The notes beneath the pieces are model-generated. The model was given only the letters and a program-made list of their open reading frames with translations, was not told where the DNA came from and made no database searches. DNA of 45,719 nucleotides from positions 1 through 45,719 of the forward strand of contig CALCZU010000026.1 in the NCBI GenBank assembly GCA_937903155.1, in the 5' to 3' direction. Positions 14,894 to 23,865 of the stretch are shown here, piece by piece; position 1 is the first letter of the stretch, and every line of letters starts with the position of its first letter. Source of the DNA: an uncultured Bdellovibrionales bacterium. GTDB taxonomy: Bacteria > Bdellovibrionota > FAC87 > UBA2466. The position numbers and the translations under genes were made by a program.

Positions 14894-15217
14894 ATGCAAA
14901 TGGATGATTTTATGAAGCTTGCGCTTACGCCGCAGGCGATGAGCGGATTTGTATCTGTGGTCACCGGAGCTTTGTGGTTTGCCGTAAAAAGGCTCATTAA
15001 GGACGTAAGACAATCAATTACCGGGATTACCATCCTAACTACTCGGTTAGAAGAACAAGAAAAAGCCCGTCAACTTTCTGACAAGCTTCACAACGACAAG
15101 TTGGAAAAAATGGCAGATCGCGTTCAACGCATTGAGGTCGGTTTTGCCGTATTAGAACGTGAATTTGTCAAGAAAAAAAGAGATAATGGAAGCGGGCTCA
15201 ACGAATACGAGGACTAA
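14894..15217 (+). CDS. Membrane protein with coiled coil, holin candidate
   Basis: This 107-aa protein has one hydrophobic helix (MSGFVSVVTGALWFAVKRL) followed by a long charged coiled coil and a basic/acidic tail. The position two genes before the endolysin fits a holin or spanin-like role; the sequence alone cannot decide. The gap before it (14861-14893) is AT-rich. Confidence 0.6.
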   Translation: MQMDDFMKLALTPQAMSGFVSVVTGALWFAVKRLIKDVRQSITGITILTTRLEEQEKARQLSDKLHNDKLEKMADRVQRIEVGFAVLEREFVKKKRDNGSGLNEYED

Positions 15218-15220
15218 AAA

Positions 15221-15460
15221 ATGTTAGACGCAATTCTAGAAAAAATAGTGATGGCACTCCCGGGTGGAATCGGACCTTTTGTTTATGTCGGTTTGCAGCT
15301 TTTGAAACTGGCACCTGCGGTGATTAAGGCTATCAAAGAAGATCCGAATCCTAATAAAGAGTCGGCAAAGATTGTCGTAAAAGATTTGAAGGACACACTT
15401 GGAGTTGAAGATAAACCGAAAGGACAAGTGGGAGAGCCTCCAGACCTTAAAAAATTGTGA
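15221..15460 (+). CDS. Small amphipathic protein in lysis cassette
   Basis: A 79-aa protein with a hydrophobic N-terminal half (GGIGPFVYVGLQLLKLAPAVIK) and a charged C-terminal half. The stop overlaps the endolysin GTG start, so translation of the two is coupled. It may be a second holin or antiholin; this is inferred from position. Confidence 0.6.
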   Translation: MLDAILEKIVMALPGGIGPFVYVGLQLLKLAPAVIKAIKEDPNPNKESAKIVVKDLKDTLGVEDKPKGQVGEPPDLKKL

Positions 15461-15834
15461 CCATTGACCAGTTAAATCCCAATAAGAGATCTCTATCCGA
15501 CGTGCAGCGAGCTAATTTAACAGAGCTCACACGTCGGATCTCTTTATTTGAGGAATTAATCGGTTACAAATTTCATTTTAATCCAGGAACTTTTTACGGT
15601 TTTAGGTCTCTTGCAGACCAACTTAAGGTTAATTCGAAATCACCAAAATCGTCGCATTGTGAAGGGATGGCAGTAGACCTCGCCGATCCGAAAGGCGAGA
15701 TCTACCAATTTTTAATCGACAATCCTGACATCGTTATCAAGTTTGATTTTTACGTTGAAAGAAAAGACTACACGCCTGGATGGTGCCATATTCAAATACG
15801 ACCAACCAAACGTCGATTTTTCATTCCATATTAA
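15457..15834 (+). CDS. M15-family peptidase endolysin
   Basis: This 125-aa protein carries the M15 zinc motif SxHxxGxAxD as SSHCEGMAVD (H67, D74) and the second zinc-site WCHIQ (H111), with a possible catalytic acid at E101. M15 peptidases cut peptidoglycan cross-links (L-Ala-D-Glu or D-Ala-D-Ala) and are common phage endolysins. There is no signal peptide, so release should need a holin. GTG start. The end overlaps the convergent late gene. Confidence 0.9.
   Translation: MTIDQLNPNKRSLSDVQRANLTELTRRISLFEELIGYKFHFNPGTFYGFRSLADQLKVNSKSPKSSHCEGMAVDLADPKGEIYQFLIDNPDIVIKFDFYVERKDYTPGWCHIQIRPTKRRFFIPY
15484..15545 (+). promoter_or_regulatory. Strong hairpin inside the endolysin coding sequence
   Basis: AAGAGA and TCCGACGTG on the left (15484-15504, with a 6-base bulge) pair with CACGTCGGATCTCTT on the right (15530-15544), enclosing a second 5-bp stem (15509-15513 with 15524-15528). 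A T-rich TTATTT follows. The hairpin is terminator-like and sits early in the reading frame; it may slow translation or cause early termination, timing lysis. It is also a coding sequence, so chance is possible. Confidence 0.5.
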
Positions 15835-16046
15835 GCAGCGGGTTGCTCTAAAGCGTATTTGCAAGCCGTTAAACAACGTTTAACGTGTTGCTTGTTTTTC
15901 GTTTTAATCGCACTGCTAACCATTAGGCGATAAGACTCGCGTTCTTCTTTTGGAAGAGTTTTTATGAGTTCGATAATCGCTTCAATGATTTTAATGAAGT
16001 CAGGAATGTGGATGGCGATCCAAAGTATGATCGCTACCCAACTCAC
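15831..16046 (-). CDS. Small membrane protein at end of late block
   Basis: A 71-aa protein with a hydrophobic N-terminal helix (WVAIILWIAIHIPDFIKIIEAIIELI) and a basic tail. The last gene of the leftward late block; it starts overlapping the preceding stop. It could be a holin, because holins are often last in late operons, but the M15 endolysin is on the opposite strand. Its stop overlaps the endolysin stop, leaving no room for a terminator between the two convergent units. Confidence 0.6.
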   Translation of the reverse strand: MSWVAIILWIAIHIPDFIKIIEAIIELIKTLPKEERESYRLMVSSAIKTKNKQHVKRCLTACKYALEQPAA

Positions 16047-16411
16047 GCTTGCACCGGAGCTTCAACTGCAGGTGCGGCTTGTGCAACAGTTTCTGCAGGT
16101 TTTGCTTCATTCGCAAGTTTAATTTGTTCTTTTTTCTTTTTCAATAAACTGAAAGCGAGTGATTTGAAAGGCAATAAGAATGCCGTAACGAAAGCCTCTT
16201 CATCCTCTGCCATTTCAGCGCTCATTTGATCAACGCCTTGAACTGCAGGAACAATGTCCATCAAAACGGCTTGCATGACGACTGGTAAATCTTTACCAGG
16301 TTGCCATCCGTCAGCAAGTGCAGATTTAACATGATCAACTGCATTACTTAAACCTGAAGCGAGTTCGTAAGCTTCTTTACTGACTTCTTGTTCAATTTTA
16401 ATTTTTGACAT
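16043..16411 (-). CDS. Hypothetical 122-aa helical protein
   Basis: A helical protein with an alanine/proline-rich C-terminus (ETVAQAAPAVEAPVQA). It follows the fibre genes, a position often held by fibre-assembly chaperones or small virion proteins. No domain recognised. Confidence 0.6.
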   Translation of the reverse strand: MSKIKIEQEVSKEAYELASGLSNAVDHVKSALADGWQPGKDLPVVMQAVLMDIVPAVQGVDQMSAEMAEDEEAFVTAFLLPFKSLAFSLLKKKKEQIKLANEAKPAETVAQAAPAVEAPVQA

Positions 16412-16450
16412 AATTTTCTCCTATTCCATTGAAGGATTAAATTTATTTTA

Positions 16451-18067
16451 TTACCAGAAAGGAATATATCGTGTGGAGCCATTGATTGTCATTTGAATAT
16501 ATCCAACGGGATCCCCTGAAATCCCTGAAGGCGCGTTTGCTAAAGTAAGAAGTCCTGATGCGTTCGCCGCAAGTTGAGTATTTAAAACGTGTTGCGTGGA
16601 AGTACCAGATCCGATAGTAACAACTCCGCCGTCTGCAACCTGAAACACAGTTGTCGTGTCATCTTGAACGATAAGAGAAGGGCTTGTGGTATTTCCATTT
16701 GAAATCACCGCACCTGCACTTACAGTCGGAAGTGTATCAAACGCCGCCTTGGTTGTAAGAGTTGTTAATCTGAAAAATCCACCAACCGCTGTGGAAGCAC
16801 CAGAAGTACTGACGTTCGAAATATAACCTGCGTTCAACGCCGAAGTTCCTCCAGCGGCATCGATTATCATGAAGGCACCAACGTTACGGTTGGCGCTGGA
16901 GACATAAGCTCCATAGCCGACGTTTCCGTTATTGCTTGTGGTTTGATTTCCAAAGACGGACATGTAAGCGCCGTAAAGACCGGTTAAATCGTAAGGACTT
17001 AAAGCGCCAACTTGTGCCACATTGATGCTAGAGTGATAACCTACGGTGTGAGTCGCAGCAGATCCACCACCTGATGCTTGGATGTCATATCCATAAACGG
17101 TACGAGCAGTGGCTGAATTTCCAGTGTTAATATCTGCTAGATAACCTTTATAAATAGTGGTTGTAGGAGAGGTAACCGTTCCCACAAGTCTGTGCATTGC
17201 ATTGGATGTGGCACCCATTGTGGCATTTGTAATGATATGCCCATTGGTAGCTCCGCTGATTGTAGTAGCAATCCCAGTTGAAGTACCCGCAGATGTGTCT
17301 ACTGTAAATGTACTGGTAACAGTTTTGGCACCTGCAAAAGTTTGTGTGCCAGTTGTAACCACCCCACCAAAACTTGCGGAAGCCGGCTGCATCGTTAGAG
17401 TCGAACCAGAAATAGTTGCTGCATTCGCATTCGGTGAAGATCCGATAGCAGCCATGGTAGTAACTCCACCACCAGCTGGCGTTGCCCAAGTGCCGTCACC
17501 TCTCCAGAACGTCGAAGACGATGCGGAGGTACCGGAATTTAAATTGGTAACCGGTAAGTTTCCTGTGACGTCACTGCTTGCAAGATTAACCGCTGAATAC
17601 GACCACGTTCCAGATGAAACATGAGCGATCCCAGTCGATGCAGCGGAACTTCCACCCGTGCCGCCTTTTGCAGCAGAAATAACCGTACCGCTCCAGGTTC
17701 CCGAAGTAATGGTTCCCACAGTCGATAAATTCGATGCGGTAGTAAGTCCAGATAATGTAGTGAGAGTGGAATTAGTGATTGCTGCAAGCGTTGCTACAAC
17801 CGATCCGGTTCCGGAAGCTGTCACGTCACCAGTCAAAGCAGTGATCCCACCGCCCCCTCCACCGGAAGTGACCCATGAGGCACCATCCCAACAATATATA
17901 GATCCAGAATCTTGAGTAGACCTACAGTCTCCAGCTACATTTCCGGACGATGGCAATGTAACCAAACTTGATACAGGAGCCTTCCAAGATGCCGATCCAC
18001 CTATAAATGATACATCCGCAAACAATGACGCTGTAAACAGCAACAGAATTAAAAAGTAATTTTTCAT
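16451..18067 (-). CDS. Secreted fibre-like protein with signal peptide, 538 aa
   Basis: The N-terminus MKNYFLILLLFTASLFA is a Sec signal peptide (cleavage predicted after FA). A short module with two cysteines follows (GDCR...YCW), then a glycine linker, then a long Ser/Thr/Gly-rich beta-repeat region (TLTTLSGLTT, GTGG repeats) typical of trimeric tail fibres. Phage fibres are normally cytoplasmic before assembly, so an export signal is odd. Its N-terminal module is shared with the next gene. It follows AAGGA. Confidence 0.75.
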   Translation of the reverse strand: MKNYFLILLLFTASLFADVSFIGGSASWKAPVSSLVTLPSSGNVAGDCRSTQDSGSIYCWDGASWVTSGGGGGGITALTGDVTASGTGSVVATLAAITNSTLTTLSGLTTASNLSTVGTITSGTWSGTVISAAKGGTGGSSAASTGIAHVSSGTWSYSAVNLASSDVTGNLPVTNLNSGTSASSSTFWRGDGTWATPAGGGVTTMAAIGSSPNANAATISGSTLTMQPASASFGGVVTTGTQTFAGAKTVTSTFTVDTSAGTSTGIATTISGATNGHIITNATMGATSNAMHRLVGTVTSPTTTIYKGYLADINTGNSATARTVYGYDIQASGGGSAATHTVGYHSSINVAQVGALSPYDLTGLYGAYMSVFGNQTTSNNGNVGYGAYVSSANRNVGAFMIIDAAGGTSALNAGYISNVSTSGASTAVGGFFRLTTLTTKAAFDTLPTVSAGAVISNGNTTSPSLIVQDDTTTVFQVADGGVVTIGSGTSTQHVLNTQLAANASGLLTLANAPSGISGDPVGYIQMTINGSTRYIPFW

Positions 18068-18077
18068 AGATTCCTTT

Positions 18078-20063
18078 TCACTGAGCTAAAAGTCCATATG
18101 TCTTTAAAGCATAAACGATATCTGAAATTGAATAAGCTGTTCCACCGATATTTCCACTAAAAGTACTTTCTGCAAAAACGTCATTCGAGCTTGGGTTTTG
18201 ATTAAATCCGGCGGTCGTAAGTCCGGCTGAAGTTTGAACGGTATTAAAATTCAAAATAACATTTCCTGCGGAATCTTTTAAAGACCGACTAATCGTGTTA
18301 ATAGATTCGACTGCAGAATTGTCAGTAAATGAACCTGACTGCCAGTTGTACATGGTTACATTGGAGGTATTAATGAGTAGGTGATTATTATAATCGATTG
18401 ATGTTCCTCCGAAAGAATCGATAAGGGTGTTGATCCAGGTTGGCTGAGATGAGTAGTAAGATAAGACAGCGCCATCAGATTTGCTTCCTGCGGGAACATT
18501 GATACGGGAGCTACCGTCGACTGATATTACATCCGATGTGTGTGGGGAGAAAGCAAAGTATCCCCCTGATAAATTCATGGTGATGTTAGTGCCGTCGGTA
18601 GAAAAATAGCCAGTGCCATCAAATGCTCCCGAATTATTCCATTGAAAAGACCCTGAACTACCTCCAACACTCCCTCCCCCGGTCGGAGGTTGCAAAGACA
18701 GGTTTCCAAAACCGTCAGTTGTCATTACATAACCACTGGAATTGTCGGACGTAGGATAATTTAAACCATTTATAGAAACACCTGAGGTACTCCATTGCAG
18801 GCGATTGATTGATGCGTTGTCATACAAGATTCGATTAAACCAGTCGATGCTTGATTGCCCTGTGTTGTCGGTTAAGTTTCTTTCGACGTAGTCGATGCTA
18901 AGGGCTCCGCCGCCGTCATAGATGGTTCCTGCGTCCCAATTAATTGAGGATCCGTTTGCTCCACTGTAAAGAGTTCTAGCGTTGTAGTTGAGTGAGGTTT
19001 CGCCTCCCTCGGAGTAGAGTGATCTTCCATTCCAATCTGCGGATAAGGCGCCAGTGTTACTGTATAGCTGTTGAGAATCTAAATAAATAACTGCGCCGGT
19101 AGTTGAGTGAAGAGTGAAGGATTGTGCATTCGCGAGGATAAGTCCTCCGCTACTTCTAAAGCTGTCGCCCTGAAAGTATCCACTTCCTACGGGAGTTGAG
19201 ATGACACCGTTTGAGTCTGCGGTTGCGGGGCTAACAAAAACTGCACCTCTTGTCGATCCGTTGTTAGAGACGATGCCGCTTCCTGTAACGGTGCCTGTTT
19301 TGTAGGTGGGTGCTCCGCTTGAGGTGACTCTCCATCGGCTGTTTGTTGTTTCGTAAAAAAGAGTGATGGCTTGACCGGATGCAAGGGCGATGTCGGTCGC
19401 GCCTGGGAGGATAAGTCTATTTGCTGCGGTGGCGCTTGCGCTTTGATTAGTGAGTTGAAGGGTGCCTGAACCATTAAAGACGAGGATGAGTTGAAGGTTA
19501 GTTGAGGGCGCAGTGATTCCGTTGATGGTGGGGGAAGCGCCAGTGAGGAGGACGAGTCCAGTAGTTGGTGCGAGGGAGTTGATGGTGCCTGTCGTCGTTA
19601 TCGTCGACATAGCCATTGATTCGCCAGCACCGCCATTGGTGATAGATAAAGGCAAAGTAAGCGCATCCTGTTTAGCGTTAAACGTAGACCAATCTGTCGA
19701 TGATAGCTTTCCTGTATTTGTAGCTGAAGCAATAGGTAAATTTAAAGTAGTTGTACCTCCGGAACTTGAAACCGAAAAATTAGTTCCGGCAGTTCCAGAA
19801 GTAATTACTTGTGCGGAAGTAGTATTTCCATTGATAGAAGCAATTCCACCACCACTACCACCACCTGCAACCCATGCAGATCCGTTCCAACAATACGAAG
19901 TTCCGGAATCTTGAGCTGACCTACAATCTCCAGCGAGATTACCCGACGCTGGCAAACTAGATAAGTTTGCAACGGAGGATTTCCAGCTAGCAGCTCCGGC
20001 AATAAATGAAACATCAGCGAATGCTGAAACAGTCAGCATTAAAATTAAAAAAATATTTTTCAT
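18078..20063 (-). CDS. Secreted fibre-like protein with signal peptide, 661 aa
   Basis: Start ATG 20063 gives MKNIFLILMLTVSAFA, a Sec signal peptide; a TTG at 20081 would extend it but fits less well. The mature start DVSFIAGAASWK and the GDCR/YCW cysteine module match the neighbouring 538-aa protein. The body contains TSAQVITSGTAGTNF, then repeated S-x-NYNARTLYSG / SINWDAGTIYDG type units, as in long trimeric phage fibres. Probably a tail fibre or an exported adhesin. Confidence 0.78.
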   Translation of the reverse strand: MKNIFLILMLTVSAFADVSFIAGAASWKSSVANLSSLPASGNLAGDCRSAQDSGTSYCWNGSAWVAGGGSGGGIASINGNTTSAQVITSGTAGTNFSVSSSGGTTTLNLPIASATNTGKLSSTDWSTFNAKQDALTLPLSITNGGAGESMAMSTITTTGTINSLAPTTGLVLLTGASPTINGITAPSTNLQLILVFNGSGTLQLTNQSASATAANRLILPGATDIALASGQAITLFYETTNSRWRVTSSGAPTYKTGTVTGSGIVSNNGSTRGAVFVSPATADSNGVISTPVGSGYFQGDSFRSSGGLILANAQSFTLHSTTGAVIYLDSQQLYSNTGALSADWNGRSLYSEGGETSLNYNARTLYSGANGSSINWDAGTIYDGGGALSIDYVERNLTDNTGQSSIDWFNRILYDNASINRLQWSTSGVSINGLNYPTSDNSSGYVMTTDGFGNLSLQPPTGGGSVGGSSGSFQWNNSGAFDGTGYFSTDGTNITMNLSGGYFAFSPHTSDVISVDGSSRINVPAGSKSDGAVLSYYSSQPTWINTLIDSFGGTSIDYNNHLLINTSNVTMYNWQSGSFTDNSAVESINTISRSLKDSAGNVILNFNTVQTSAGLTTAGFNQNPSSNDVFAESTFSGNIGGTAYSISDIVYALKTYGLLAQ

Positions 20064-20068
20064 GTATT

Positions 20069-20452
20069 TTATTTTCCCCAACCGATTGCCTGGAAGCTAC
20101 CGTTGCTGATCGTACCAGTAAGACTTCTAAACCAGCACTTGTAACCAGATGGATATTGATAAAGTCCAGTATACGGTGGCGTAATCGTCGAGTAAGCCAT
20201 AACCACGAAACTTCCTTTTTGGCCAGGACTTGGATACCTCTCTGCGTTGCAGTTCGCTTCAATTGGATTTGCTGAATTGTTGATTATGTTCACCACTCCC
20301 ATAGGACCTGAAATCAGAGTCAATTCAAGTTGGGGTTGACTAGGATAGTTAACCGTCATGGCCTGCGGTGGAGATGTAAGGTCCGCATAGAACGAATATG
20401 GGGTTGCCGCCGCGAATAAAGGCAATAAAAGTGCCAGTAAGAAAATTTTCAT
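20069..20452 (-). CDS. Exported 127-aa protein in fibre cluster
   Basis: Start ATG 20452 is chosen because it follows CGGAG and begins a signal peptide (MKIFLLALLLPLFAAA, cleavage near AAATP). The mature part is beta-rich with two cysteines. It lies between fibre genes, so it may decorate or help them. Not recognised. Confidence 0.65.
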   Translation of the reverse strand: MKIFLLALLLPLFAAATPYSFYADLTSPPQAMTVNYPSQPQLELTLISGPMGVVNIINNSANPIEANCNAERYPSPGQKGSFVVMAYSTITPPYTGLYQYPSGYKCWFRSLTGTISNGSFQAIGWGK

Positions 20453-20487
20453 TTTTTTGTCTCCGTTTTTGAAGTTTACCATAAATT

Positions 20488-21813
20488 TTATCCAATTCTC
20501 ACAATACTCATTTGCACCTGATTCGACGTATCATTAACGTCACCACCACCAGCAACTGTTCCGGTTTGCACTCGAAGCACATCTCCTGGTACGCACCTTA
20601 CCGGTCCGCTGGTATTAATAGGGCATGTTCCACTATTATTACTTACCGTGGAAAAAGTAACTCTATTTGCCACTGGCACGCTACTGAGGAAAGAATTTAA
20701 AGTAGCTGAATTTTTTGTAAATCCAAGTAACGCATATGCGTTAGTTCCATTGTCAGTAGCAAAACACTGATATAAACCCTCTGTGTTAATGGTGAAGCTT
20801 CCACCTAAAGAAGAACTGTCTGTATAGGTAATGTCGGTTCCAACCACCGTCATATTAGTGTATCTACGAACCGACGTATTGGTTGATCCAAGACCGTTTC
20901 CGGTATTTCCGATTGCTGACGAGTTAAATACCGTTGGCGAAAATGGAATAGTTGAAACTTCACTCGGAGCCGTTGCCCACGTGCCGGCGGCTGTTTGGGT
21001 ACTTGTGATTCGTCCGATAAGTCGAACGGCTTTCGAGCTAAATACAGAAGTTGAATAAAGAACTGTCGGGCTGGCCCCTCCAGAAATTGCAATTGAGCTT
21101 TGAAGACTTCCTTCATCAAATCGATGCATTGAAACTGCAAGAACTAACGTGCCAGCGTTGTTTACCGCGTAAACATATAAAGTTTGAGGCACTCCGCTTA
21201 AAGTACCGATAGTGGTGGCACTCGGGATCACTACACTCACAGAACTTGTCGTGAGAATATCGCTTGCTGTACCGGTGGCTGCAGTGGCACTTCTAAAACC
21301 GATAATAGAAGGGCTGGTTGCGGAAGGATTGTTTCCGGCGGCGTCTTTCAGCGCAATAGTCATTGCGTTTGTGGCGACTGTTGCGGAAATAGAAGAATTT
21401 ACAAAATCTATGGATTGAACGTACCTATTGATTGCCCACTTCGTTGCGTCAGTAGTTGCGTTATTCAAATTGTCGTCTGCGATTGAACGATAAATATTTC
21501 CTGAAGTGTCTGAAACTAAACTTCCAATGTAGTACGTTGTTTCAGCGTTCCACTCCGCAATCCCTTGCTGCATAAGGTATGCAAGCTGATACGCGTAAAC
21601 GTAAGACATGGAATTCATGTCTTCAATCGCTGGCGAATTACCTCCGAGGATCGCAGCAAACCAACCTTCAGTCCATTCCCCTAAGGATTGGATTGTTTCT
21701 ACATCAGTTGAGTAAGCAACTGCACCGGCTGCTAAGCTTCCGAAAACTCCGCGTTGCTGATTGCCAGCTCCGCTTCCAAAAATTTTCATTAATTTTCGTG
21801 TAATTTTTGCCAT
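20488..21813 (-). CDS. Tail fibre/receptor-binding protein, 441 aa
   Basis: The N-terminal part (to about 130) contains a baseplate-attachment-like region and an AEWNAETTYYIGSLVSDTSGNIYRSIADDNLN repeat-type segment typical of phage fibre shafts, in which carbohydrate-binding modules occur. The C-terminal half is Ser/Thr/Asn-rich beta structure. It has no signal peptide, unlike its neighbours. It follows the DUF2612 baseplate protein, the usual place for the first fibre. Confidence 0.72.
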   Translation of the reverse strand: MAKITRKLMKIFGSGAGNQQRGVFGSLAAGAVAYSTDVETIQSLGEWTEGWFAAILGGNSPAIEDMNSMSYVYAYQLAYLMQQGIAEWNAETTYYIGSLVSDTSGNIYRSIADDNLNNATTDATKWAINRYVQSIDFVNSSISATVATNAMTIALKDAAGNNPSATSPSIIGFRSATAATGTASDILTTSSVSVVIPSATTIGTLSGVPQTLYVYAVNNAGTLVLAVSMHRFDEGSLQSSIAISGGASPTVLYSTSVFSSKAVRLIGRITSTQTAAGTWATAPSEVSTIPFSPTVFNSSAIGNTGNGLGSTNTSVRRYTNMTVVGTDITYTDSSSLGGSFTINTEGLYQCFATDNGTNAYALLGFTKNSATLNSFLSSVPVANRVTFSTVSNNSGTCPINTSGPVRCVPGDVLRVQTGTVAGGGDVNDTSNQVQMSIVRIG

Positions 21814-21816
21814 GAG

Positions 21817-22440
21817 TTAGCTCCCGAATTCAAAAGCGTAAATGTAAGACAACCAAGGATAATCCATATGGTAGTCCGTGTAACTGTTAAAAGGAAAATT
21901 ATTTGCAGTATTAATCGTGTACGTCCTGAAACCGAAAAAATGATTTGTCGGTGCGTAAATAATCGCAAGCCTAACTCCCATAGGTTTTGGAAGTTTTCCC
22001 TCTGTGATAAACATTTGAATCAAGTATTGGGATCCAACTGAATAATTTATGAAATAATTCATGTGCATGTTTGCGTAGTCATACACGAGAATTTCATTCC
22101 CAAACTGTTGGTGGATCAAAGTTTGAATGTCGTAAAGTGAGCTCCCATTGTTATTGCTCACTATACAAATCCGAATAAAAGAACGGTAGTCTTCGTCGCT
22201 TAAAGTAATCGGCGCTGTAAAACCGTTTCCACTTCGATCAGCGCCTACATATTTTCCAAGAACGTTTAGTTGCACTCCAACGGCGGTGTCTATGTCAAAA
22301 GCGTCTTGAACGTCAACGGGTAACTGATCCATCACGACCATGCGCACGAGCGCCTTGATCGTATCGTAAGCTTTCGGTTTCCCGACATATTGCAAAATTA
22401 GTAATTTTGCATAATACGTAATTAAGTCTTCGGTTGTCAT
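21817..22440 (-). CDS. DUF2612 baseplate protein
   Basis: The 207-aa protein shows DUF2612 features: DAFDIDTAVGVQLNVLGKYVGADR and DEDYRSFIRI. DUF2612 proteins are baseplate wedge components that connect to fibres. ATG 22440 overlaps the baseplate J stop (TGATG); GTG 22443 is an alternative. Placement directly after baseplate J is the standard order. Confidence 0.85.
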   Translation of the reverse strand: MTTEDLITYYAKLLILQYVGKPKAYDTIKALVRMVVMDQLPVDVQDAFDIDTAVGVQLNVLGKYVGADRSGNGFTAPITLSDEDYRSFIRICIVSNNNGSSLYDIQTLIHQQFGNEILVYDYANMHMNYFINYSVGSQYLIQMFITEGKLPKPMGVRLAIIYAPTNHFFGFRTYTINTANNFPFNSYTDYHMDYPWLSYIYAFEFGS

Positions 22441-23852
22441 CACACGACCGATACGTTTGCAGTGGCGGTATTACCAATGCTGTCTGTTACCTTCACTACG
22501 TCTGTCACTCCAGTGGTCACGCCAGCGGTGTACAGTCCAGTTCCGTTGATCGATCCTCCGCTTGGATTGGAATCCATTGTGTAGGTATAAGAACCGAATC
22601 CACCAAGACCGGTGAATTGTTGGCTTGCAAGTGCTGCAACGACTGCGCTACTTGGACTTAATTCCATTGGGATGATAATAATATTCGCTTCGGTGACAGC
22701 GAATTGTCTATTTTTTGCCGAAGGAGTTAGTGTGTTCGTATAAGAACCACCGGAAGTGAGAGAAAATCCTGCGTTCGTCACGAGCGTATTCGGATCAATC
22801 ACCTGCACCGCAGTTGCTAAGGCATTAATATTTACTTCCTCGGCCACACCAGGAACAAATGAAGTGACAAGACCGGCTCGAATCGCGGCAATGTTCGGAG
22901 GATTAATTCCGTCAAGTGATGTGGCTGTAAATTTAATGTATAGAGTCTGTGGAGTGACGTTATCCCAGAATACTTGGAAAATGCTTCCGTCGACCTGTGT
23001 CACGTCATATGAAATGCTTCCGTACATTCCACAACCGGCATTTCGCTTTCTGTAAATTGCGTTTGCAATTTCTGAAGGAGTGCCAGTTCCGGCAACAATT
23101 ACCCAGATTGAATGCCCAGGAACGCCGTCGCCATTGGTGACGCCTGAATCGTTTTCTTCTACGTAAGCAAACGTGACGCCTGAAATATTTTCTAAATCGG
23201 CAAGTAGTCCTGCCAGATATCCCTGACTTGCAAGGGAAACCGACTTTTGTCTTCGAATACGAAGAGCCGCATCTGACTCCTCATTAATTCCAAGTGTGGA
23301 ATACGTTGTCGGGTTATTTACCGACACGACTCCAAGAACGATAGTCACCGGAATGGTAATGGTATTGGGAGTCGTTAAAACTTCGCCTGGAAGTTCTGCT
23401 CGGAAAGAATAGACGTAAGTGCCGGGAACCGAAATAGTTTGACTAGCTTGCAAAAGCCATCGGTTTCCTGCGTTATCTGCAACGGTGAATGGATCCGTTC
23501 CGTCCACGACGGAATCGTCAAGACCTATTAGATTTAAGGCTTGAGAGACGACAACCGTAATATTGGTAATCGTATAAGTTCCGGCTTGTCTTTGAATTCC
23601 GTTAATCGCAACTCGTTGATCAAGAACCGCACCGATAGCGTTGTCAGGATCGAACTGGTTATAAATTTGAGTGAGTAAATCCTCTAAGTCCAAAACCGAC
23701 TGAATGAAAATCATCATCATCTGTCCATCAGGCGTGTCCTGATCCAGATTAATGTCGGCACCATAAATGGTTTGGAAGTTGAGTGTAAACTCAGCTACCA
23801 ATTCCGCTTGCGTTTTAGTTTGTAAGCCGTTTACGCCGATAACATTAGGCAT
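22440..23852 (-). CDS. Baseplate J/gp47-type protein with C-terminal Ig-like domain
   Basis: This 470-aa protein is a baseplate J homologue (DTPDGQMMMIFIQSVLDLEDL; then NAIGAVLDQRVAINGIQR; and EESDAALRIRRQKS). A Big_2/Ig-like domain is added at the C-terminus (about 400-470): GSINGTGLYTAGVTTGVTDV and VTDSIGNTA. Related domains occur in two head-tail proteins here, suggesting sugar or surface binding on the virion. Confidence 0.88.
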   Translation of the reverse strand: MPNVIGVNGLQTKTQAELVAEFTLNFQTIYGADINLDQDTPDGQMMMIFIQSVLDLEDLLTQIYNQFDPDNAIGAVLDQRVAINGIQRQAGTYTITNITVVVSQALNLIGLDDSVVDGTDPFTVADNAGNRWLLQASQTISVPGTYVYSFRAELPGEVLTTPNTITIPVTIVLGVVSVNNPTTYSTLGINEESDAALRIRRQKSVSLASQGYLAGLLADLENISGVTFAYVEENDSGVTNGDGVPGHSIWVIVAGTGTPSEIANAIYRKRNAGCGMYGSISYDVTQVDGSIFQVFWDNVTPQTLYIKFTATSLDGINPPNIAAIRAGLVTSFVPGVAEEVNINALATAVQVIDPNTLVTNAGFSLTSGGSYTNTLTPSAKNRQFAVTEANIIIIPMELSPSSAVVAALASQQFTGLGGFGSYTYTMDSNPSGGSINGTGLYTAGVTTGVTDVVKVTDSIGNTATANVSVV

Positions 23853-23865
23853 CTTAAACCCTCGG

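Noticed and set aside
17157..17624. 155-codon plus-strand frame in fibre gene
   Set aside because: Valine/proline-rich composition is the complement of the Ser/Thr/Gly repeats of the fibre; no start signal.
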